Assembly: GCA_036320915.1 (NCBI GenBank)
Contig: JAXBDG010000011.1
Location: 270,501-334,500 of the forward strand
Origin: Linnemannia elongata
Lineage: Eukaryota > Mortierellomycota > Mortierellomycetes > Mortierellales > Mortierellaceae
Reading direction: 5' to 3'
DNA length: 64,000 nucleotides
The notes under the pieces were generated by a model. The model did no database searches and had not been told where the DNA came from. It worked only from the letters and a program-made list of their open reading frames with translations. Position numbers and translations under genes: made by a program. Positions 57,401 to 64,000 of this stretch are shown one piece after another (positions within the stretch are counted from its first letter, which is position 1; each line of letters begins with the position of its first letter).

Positions 57401-57973
57401 AGGGAGGACTATTTTACGAGAGGAGATCTCTCTGAGATTTTGAAGCGGTTGATTAACAGTGGTGGTGGTGGCTCTGGTGGTGTTAAAGACGTCGAGGTTG
57501 GAGTGAGAACTGGGGAGGAGCAGCAACAGGATGTGATAGAGAACATATGTCAGGAAGCGGAGCAGGAAGCCGAAGACGACGATGAGGAGTGCTATTTCAC
57601 ATTGGACGATATCTCCATTTGCCCGTTCCCTCTACCCGCTTATAAGGCGTACGAAACAGGGTCAGTGGAAACAAGGGAGCAGAAACGGCGACAACAGCAA
57701 GAGCAAGAGCAAGAACTAAGGACGACAATAGATTTAGAATCGTCGTCGTTGGTACGTGGCGGCGGTAGTGGTCCGTTGAGTGCGTTGAAGAGGTACCGGG
57801 ACGAATGGGATAACAGTGAGTTTGCGGCTTGTAACGATAAGGTGGAGGAGATGGTGCATTCCCTTAAGGTGAAAAAGCCCTTGAGCGGCCCCGTACTTTC
57901 GACTGCCGGTGGTAGCAATGGTAGCCGTGGCATTGGGGATGGACCGCAAGGCGTCAAGCGGAAACGAGGTTAG
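54461..57973 (+). CDS. Tandem two-module protein with WRKY-GCM1/FAR1-like zinc-binding signature
   Basis: Probable DNA-binding protein; no exact family recognised. Exons 54461-54922, 55021-56328 and 56435-57973 give 1102 residues in frame. Two modules follow one another. Each begins with an acidic linker (AELVEDDVRLRE / PELDEDDPRLHG) ending HPNLE or HPHLE, then a phase-0 intron, then a helix (NYNTIMDALTTSYCTYEAW / NYNLIMDSLTTNYFIYGAW). Next comes a strand block (FEDMFQTWLIDHQV / VPNDMFRAWLEDHQV), a Cys (YLCRCC / YFVC), a second Cys (GCRAKF / GCKAQI) and Y-x-Y-EHNH, i.e. a Cys/Cys/HxH order like the WRKY-GCM1 and FAR1/MULE-associated fingers. A helix (ARHIKVLLARGFEIREVAQM / AEQIKTLLLRGNTLLDTILL) and a DYLTRND / DYFTRGD motif end it. 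The acidic middle and basic C-terminus (GVKRKRG) fit a nuclear protein. The second linker lies inside exon 2, so this is one fused gene. Confidence 0.75.
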
Positions 57974-58128
57974 ACGCCATTATCATACTCAAATAAATAA
58001 GTACCATCGGTCTGTTTTGAACGCTTGTGGTTTTTTTTTTTTAATTATGTTCAATTTGGAGGCATTGTTTCTACGTTTGAAATAACAAATATCGTCGGTA
58101 ACGCGTAACGTAAACCCTTCGTGCGGTT

Positions 58129-61100
58129 TTAGGCGCGTTGAGTGGCAGGAGAAGACTCAGCCGACCCATGCTCAGACTGCTCCCCTCCTCCTTCACCAAC
58201 ATCCTCACCACGTGGTCCAAAGTCTTCTTCAAAAGGACTTTTCCGGGCCCGATCATACCCATTCTGTTGGCGCTGCCCTTCATGCTCATACTCCCCATTC
58301 GGCTGAACACCATCATCACGAAGACCCACCCCCGCTAACGCCTCTGCAATCTCCTGTTGGAAGTCTGTTTCCTCATCGTCCTCGTCAATAGGCTGAACCA
58401 TCATACCTCCACGCTGATACGCCTGATGACGGTGCTGTTGCTGGTGCTGGTGATGCCCATGCTCCTCTTCCTGATATTCTTCTCCCTCCAACTCCCCATC
58501 CTCTCCATGCTCATGATAATCCCCTCCATCTCCTTCCTCCTCCTCCTCATCGTCGTCAATATCAAAGATGGCACTATAGTTGTTGAGTAAGGACTCGATA
58601 ATCCGGCATTGAAGCCCCATATCTGCCAGTTCCGTCACCGCATCCCCACCTCCACTCGTGCTCGTCAACGTCGGTCCAAAGATGAGGCCCAGATTCGAGG
58701 CCCCCATCTTGTTAACCTCCTGATTCGCCTGCACCCTAAGCAAAAGTAAAAAAGGACAACAGAAAAAACGCGACGCTAGTCAGCATGGTTCCTCCTTGGC
58801 CATAGAAACTTCCAAAAAAAAAAAAAAAAAAAATAGCGATCGGCTCTTTCTCCTCAAGTACGTACTTGTTCAAATGACACATCAAAAACTTAAGTGTCGC
58901 GTAATTAGGATCCGGGAGCTGGTTCGTGACCTGATGCAAGTTCATCAACTGCAGCGATGGGTCTTCAATGTTTGCAGCCCGAATGAACTCTGGGTACAGC
59001 TGTCGTGTCAGAAGTGGATCGGGAAGTTCTCGGAACCATGTCTTTAGCACACTGGCAACACTATTGATATCTCCGCAGTTCTCCTCACAGCTCAGATCCA
59101 CCGCCGAACAGTCTAGATGAAGTTATAGGTTGAGAAAATGACTGCTGGTTAGACCCGCATAGTAAAGATCATGGATGGTGCTATGTGAATGCTATTAGTT
59201 TTACCTCGGTCAAAGGCGGAACGGAGACGGTTTGTTGCAGATGTAATTCCAGAAACACGGTAGATTCCTTTAACATCCATGCCTATCAAAAGGTCGAATT
59301 CGCCCAAAAGGATATGTTAACTCAGGGATCTGCATGTTACACACACACACGAAAACCAATTGTGCTAAGCGATATAATCCAGTCCTTACCAAAGCGCTCT
59401 ATTGCCTCTGTACACTTGACTACGATCTCGGGCAGGTCAGTTTCATCACGGATGAGCTGTTCTGCTAGATCGCATCCAAAGATCGGCTTCGGGTTGATAA
59501 TCGACTGTGCTTGCGTTGACTATGAACAAGGAGGCAATAGTGTAGCGTAAGAACCTATGTTCTTGACCAGCAGAAGCTCAATTGCAAATGAAAAAGAAAA
59601 GACGCCACACTAACCATGAGGTACTCCTGGTATGGGGCAGCGGACTTTGTCACAGGATTGGCCTTGACCGAGTAAGCCTGAATGAATGTTTGAAGGTCTG
59701 TATCCTTGTTGATCAATTCAACTCTGTCGCGCAAGCCCAGATCTAGATGGTTATAGCGAGTTGTCCAAGCATATTAGTTTGGTGACATATGAAGAGTCAC
59801 CTCCGAGTTGTTGCGTCTGCGCTTGTTATCCCTGAAGCCGTACCTGATCCGTTGATAGGGTTGAGGATAACGGCGTCCCTCATCATGTAGTCTTCTGACA
59901 TGTATCCATAGCGCATCAAGTAGTACTGAAGCGACAGGTCCGACTCGTCAATCGTATCTTTCAAGTTCTAATAGTAGTTTACATGGACAAAAAAGATTAG
60001 TGAGCAACATGAAGTCGGGTCAATTGCATAACTGTCTTGGAATATGAGATTTGTGTTAACATGTTACCTTCAAGATACTTGGCAGGATGCTGGAAAAGTA
60101 GTATTGCCGCATATCGTTTGTCTTGGCCAACTGAGCCTTGTACTGCTCATGTGCCGCTGTCGCCTTGGCCCTCGCCTCTTCCTCTTGCTTATGGAGCTAT
60201 CGAAGCAAAACAAAGAAAACAAACGTTCGTTAACAAACTGCACCCACCTATCAACCCATCAACTCGTCATTGGAAGACAAGAAAAGAGTAGTGACGCATT
60301 AATACCTGATTGACAGACTTGGGCTGTCTGAAAATACTCATGGTCATTCCCTTGGTCGCAGTCTTCTTGGGTGCAGTGGGGTCAGCCGACTTTTGCAGAA
60401 TAGCCCGCTCCCACTCTTCCGTCAGCGTATCATACTTTTGCTTTGCCTATGACAGCGCGGAAAGGAGTAAAGAAATGAATAGGAGGGCAAGGAGAAGGTA
60501 AGATGAGGGAGGAGGGCAAGGAGAGGGGGGAGGGTGTTAATGATGTCTTTTTTACGATACTCGGACCCTTTTGGTTCTTTTTTTTTTTTTTACATGCAGA
60601 TAGTCCTTCGTTTGTTGCTTACCTTGTCTAGATTTTGTTCATGCTCCTGTACGATTCTCTCTTGTTTTGCTCCTGCCTCCTTGAACTTGATGCATGCACA
60701 CATAACAGAGATGGTTGAGAATCCTTTTGTCAGATACTTGGATTTCTGCGATACCTCCTCCTTTTTGTCCGTGCAAGAGTAGATCACCAGTCTGACAACG
60801 AATGAACATCTTGGTTACCTGCTTACGACTACGATCCGTCTCCTTGTAGATGGCCGACAGCTCCTCGGAAACAACCTGAAGGTCTCTTGAGAGCTCGAGT
60901 CGGTTGTTGCCCATCCGCTCATGCATCTCCAGAATGTGGTTCCAGCTATCACCGTATGATCCTTGCTTGTAATGGGCAACCACAGGGGCGCTGCTGCTGT
61001 TATTGCTGGCGCCTATGTGCGTCCCACTGCTGTTAACTCCACCACTGCCATTGCCGGCGCTGTAGAAACTGCTTCCTTCTGGCTGTTGTTGACGATAGGT

Positions 61101-61439
61101 TTCCCGCATGCCGGAGGAAAGCTTTAACAGACTGGTCCCGTACTCTGCCTCCATGACCGATCGCTTCTTGAGAAACGAGACCAGGTCCTATCAATAGAGA
61201 CGACCAAAAGCGCCTTGTTAACCCTCTGTCTCTTTTTTTTTGCTTACTGTGGTTATTGACCATAAGGCTCTAGTACATCGCTGTTTGCTTACCTTGCAGG
61301 AGTGTAGGTTCTGCTTAATCCGTTCCAGCAGGATGGGCAGCCCCGACTACGTTGGAATCAATAGAAATGTCCAATTGGATTGGGCGGAGAGGGTAAGAAA
61401 ACAACATCAGCACACTATTGTGAGCAGCAACAATAGCGG

Positions 61440-61484
<45 letters not shown>

Positions 61485-62099
61485 GCGTTTCTTGTTGCAT
61501 GCATCACTTACATCAAGATCAGTCAAGCGGGCAATGAGCAACTTGGTGTCGGCATCCGCATCCCCGAGATCACCTTCAACATAGTCAACAACGGTCGAAT
61601 GCATCGACTGACCATCCCCTTCTCCTCCTCCAGCTGCAGCTGCAGCTGCAGCGAGAGCAGCGTCCTCGTCCGACTCGTTGAGCGCTTGGGGCTGAGGGTG
61701 ATTGTTCTGAAGAAACGACTGTTGATGCGGTTGATACTGTTGATCATGCCCGTCTTGATGTTGCCTGTGGGTCTCGTCTTGCTGTTGCAAAAACATCATC
61801 GAGAATGGCCTTGTCTTCTTGGGGGACTTTAGCGGTGCGTTGCCGGAGTGGTGGTGGTTCGAGGGGAAGGGTGAGCCCGTTGCTGTGTTGGAAGGAGATA
61901 GTGGCTGTTGTTGTGAGGATGGTGGATGTCCGCCTCCTGCGTGTAATTGAGAGTTGTTGTTAGTGTGTTGAAGAAAGGAAGAACGGGTTGCAGGGAGGGA
62001 GGAGCTGGTGGTCGTTGACGAAGGCGTGGCGACGTAGAGCGATTGAGTCTTGGCTGCCCTTCGTTCTGCCTTCTCTGCGGCTGACCTTCCTGATAGCAT
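58129..62099 (-). CDS. F-BAR and RhoGAP domain protein, RGD1-like
   Basis: Predicted membrane-bending adaptor that stimulates GTP hydrolysis by Rho GTPases at growth sites. Twelve exons on the minus strand: 62099-61512, 61346-61293, 61187-60819, 60685-60623, 60446-60306, 60196-60068, 59967-59844, 59742-59615, 59519-59390, 59282-59205, 59112-58866 and 58735-58129, giving 885 residues in frame. Residues 1-190 are Gln/Ser/Pro-rich. The F-BAR coil starts ERIKQNLHSCKDLVSFLKKR and VMEAEYGTSLLKLS. The RhoGAP domain runs from PIFGCDLAEQLI with the arginine finger GIYRVSG, CGDINSVASVLKTWFRELPD and NKMGASNLGLIFGPTL. The tail is acidic with His/Gln patches. The start is the best ATG in the first exon, but the frame stays open upstream to about 62190, so a spliced 5' exon is possible. 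Confidence 0.9.
58814..58833. repeat. 20-nt A tract in intron 11 of the RhoGAP gene
   Basis: Oligo-T in the sense of the minus-strand gene, about 32 nt after the donor. Confidence 0.9.
61440..61483. repeat. 44-nt A tract in intron 1 of the RhoGAP gene
   Basis: Longest homopolymer of the window; oligo-T in the sense of the gene, 28 nt after the donor at 61511. Confidence 0.9.
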
Positions 62100-63556
62100 C
62101 CCGGAATAACTATCGACGTGTAACTGTGATTGTAGTTGTTGCTGTAAGGCGTGTAAGGAGACACCAACTGCTTTGCTCTCTGGCTGAGTACTTTGTTTTA
62201 TTTCAAGAAGGAAGGAATGGGAATGAGGAATCGAAAGAAGAGAAAAGGAGCAGCGAAGAAGGTGGAGATGGGAATGAGGAAACAAAGAATAGAGAAGAGA
62301 AGACAAACAAAAGGCGAAAGGAAGGAGGGCAGGGAAGGAGTGTCGTCTCTCTGCTGTCTTTGTATGCAGTCGATGGTTAAAGTGCGACTTTTTGATCAAG
62401 TGGACACAACAATTGACCCCTGGATTTGAGCAACCAGCCCTTGCCTTTGTCTCATTGCGCATAAGGTGTCACCTCACTTATGTGTAAAGGCACGCAGATG
62501 ACGTACAAAATACAAAGGACAAAAGAAATAAAGGGGGCCAGAAGCAGAAGAGGAGAGACACATCCTTGTCCACAACAACAACAAGTCTCAGGGTCAGGTC
62601 ATTCTCCACAATACCCATCATCGATCCGTTGGGGGTTAATTAGTAGAGGGAGGGTGCGTGTGGATTAAGGACCTGGGTGTTGCTCCAGGGGTTTGAAAGG
62701 CATGCATCTATCAATTGGAATGTCCATTCCAACGATTGTTCTCCAAGGTAATCAAAAGGAGCACAACGCGGTCTGAGGTTTGACCACAAAAGCATGGCAA
62801 GCAATAAAGTAGCACTTCAAGATGATTTACATATTACATCAACGACGCCACCAAATATGTAACTTTTCACATTTTTGAGCCATGATTTTATCTAACCCCC
62901 AGTTGTTAACGGTCTTTCATTTTTTATTGATCTGCGCTTTTTTTTAACATTGGCGGCATGCGATCCGTGATTCAGGCGATACCGAACGCTCTGCCTTTTT
63001 CTTTTTTTTTTTCTTTTCAGTACTGCTGGTGCACTACTTTCTTTCGTCTCTTGTTTGGACCGGATTTGTTGAACAGAACCCTTTCGTACTCTTAACACGC
63101 AGGCAGTTGGCGTTTTGTTTTTGGTTGCCAGGTAGGGGATTAGAGGAGTTGACATCGTAATCGAACCTTGCTTTTGACATTGCGGGTAACGATCCGTCAA
63201 ACGTATAAGGTTATCCAGAGTTGCTAAAAAAAACTGTTTATTGTTAGGATGGCACGGTAGTGAAAAGGCCCAAAAAAAACAAGCTTGCGCGTCTGAAATA
63301 AAAGGCGAAAGGCTGGAGAGTCTTGTGCTCATGATGAATGCTGGTGCATTTCACGCCTTTTTTCAGTTTTTCATCTACAGTATCACTCTCATTGGCAATT
63401 CTCTCGGCATTTTATCATGGTTTCTGGGCATGAGTGGCGTTTTGCCATCATGCAAGGGTGGAGAATAGCAAATTACAGTGAATCTATATCTTTTTTTTTT
63501 CTGGCTGTACAAAAATAAAACTACAATATCTAAAACCCTTCGCGCCAACTCAAATT
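62100..63556. other. Intergenic: leader of the RhoGAP gene and 3' flank of the AAA ATPase gene
   Basis: Bases 62190-62350 are GA-rich on the plus strand (CT-rich leader in the sense of the RhoGAP gene). The rest shows only one frame worth noting, a basic 146-codon minus-strand frame at 62892-63332 (see findings). An AATAAA-like word near 63296 is on the plus strand. Confidence 0.5.
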
Positions 63557-64000
63557 CTATAGCTGCTTGCTTTTGTTGGCGGTACCAGGGTCTACATCAA
63601 ATCCTAGGCTCTTGATGGCCTTACGCCGTCCCTTTCCACCATCACCATACAACCCATCCCATTTTCTCAATTCAGTCAGACTCTCCATGTTCTCAGAGCA
63701 TGAAGGTGTGATTTGTGCCAGGGCCTTGTCGAAATGCCTCTTATGGATCACACGCGTTGCCGCTGTCGTCTCTGCAGCCGAGGTTAAAAGGGATGGTGGT
63801 GCTGGTGCGGTGATCTTGGCGATGGCCTCCTGCTTGTACTGGTTCAGAAGGGGCGAAAGATCCAGAAGCTTATCATTCTCCTTGGCATCCTTGTCCTTGT
63901 CACTCGCGACTACCACCGATGCATCAGGCACAAATTCGTCCTCAGAACCAGCATCACCGCCCTGAAGCGCCTTGACTTCTCCTTCAACAACCTCACGAAC
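63557..64000 (-). CDS. C-terminal end of an AAA ATPase, NVL/RIX7-like, 5' part outside the window
   Basis: Only the last 147 residues are present, in one open frame to the window edge. They begin in an acidic linker (GDAGSEDEFVPDAS). After a Lys/Asp-rich stretch comes VIHKRHFDKALAQITPSCSE, then SLTELRKWDGLYG and a basic tail (GKGRRKAIKSLGF). The HFxxALxxIxPSxS motif followed by a short helix is the usual end of type II AAA ATPases of the NVL/RIX7/CDC48 group. The insert before it and the basic tail favour the ribosome-biogenesis ATPase NVL/RIX7, but no ATPase motif is inside the window, so this is a tentative call. Confidence 0.5.
   Translation of the reverse strand, partial: VREVVEGEVKALQGGDAGSEDEFVPDASVVVASDKDKDAKENDKLLDLSPLLNQYKQEAIAKITAPAPPSLLTSAAETTAATRVIHKRHFDKALAQITPSCSENMESLTELRKWDGLYGDGGKGRRKAIKSLGFDVDPGTANKSKQL

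Noticed and set aside
1..64000. tRNA, rRNA, CRISPR arrays, telomeric repeats
   Set aside because: No GGTTCRANTCC-type T-loop with a matching clover-leaf, no rRNA-like conserved blocks, no regularly spaced identical repeats and no TTAGGG arrays were found by reading both strands; a covariance search would be needed for divergent RNAs.

Overview
The window is nuclear DNA of a filamentous early-diverging fungus, most plausibly a Mortierella-type species (Mortierellomycota). This is inferred from the gene content, not from a search. The evidence is: single genes split by short GT-AG introns (mostly 60-200 nt, acceptor usually TAG), CT-rich leaders, a complex I subunit (so not a Saccharomyces-type yeast), a SAMHD1-type HD hydrolase, a Sac2-type phosphatase, and very frequent long T tracts. 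No rRNA, tRNA, CRISPR array or intact transposon was seen.

Left part, 1-27200, is compact and carries mostly housekeeping genes. In order: a Sac2/INPP5F-like phosphoinositide phosphatase (cut by the left edge), a SIKE/FGFR1OP2-like STRIPAK coiled-coil protein, the tiny oligosaccharyltransferase subunit OST5/TMEM258, a MARCH5-like RING-CH ubiquitin ligase, the H/ACA snoRNP chaperone SHQ1, clamp loader subunit RFC3, translation factor eIF5B, the FACT subunit POB3, the complex I subunit NDUFB11/ESSS, and a SAMHD1-like dNTP hydrolase. I rebuilt exon structures by hand. For every gene lying wholly inside the window the exon lengths sum to a multiple of three, which is a strong internal check.

Middle part: 27199-33327 is a 6.1 kb gene-free stretch with weak, decayed direct repeats. 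It is followed by a large disordered/coiled-coil protein of unknown role, a 2.3 kb CT/GA-rich spacer, a secreted M64-family metallopeptidase, a secreted GPI-type eight-cysteine protein, a small SANT/Myb-like protein, the GINS subunit PSF1, an NDT1-like mitochondrial NAD+ carrier, a serine-rich unknown protein and Mediator subunit MED22.

Right part, 52350-64000: the most unusual locus is at 52850-57973. A decayed gene copy is followed by an intact gene of 1102 residues made of two tandem copies of a module. Each module has a Cys/Cys/HxH zinc-binding signature like the WRKY-GCM1/FAR1/MULE-associated domains, and each is interrupted by a phase-0 intron at the same place. Then come an F-BAR/RhoGAP protein (RGD1-like, 12 exons) and the 3' end of an AAA ATPase gene (NVL/RIX7-like) cut by the right edge.

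A window-wide pattern stands out. Eleven long homopolymer tracts (18-44 nt) can be assigned to a gene, as intron or 5' flank. In all eleven the T strand is the sense strand.
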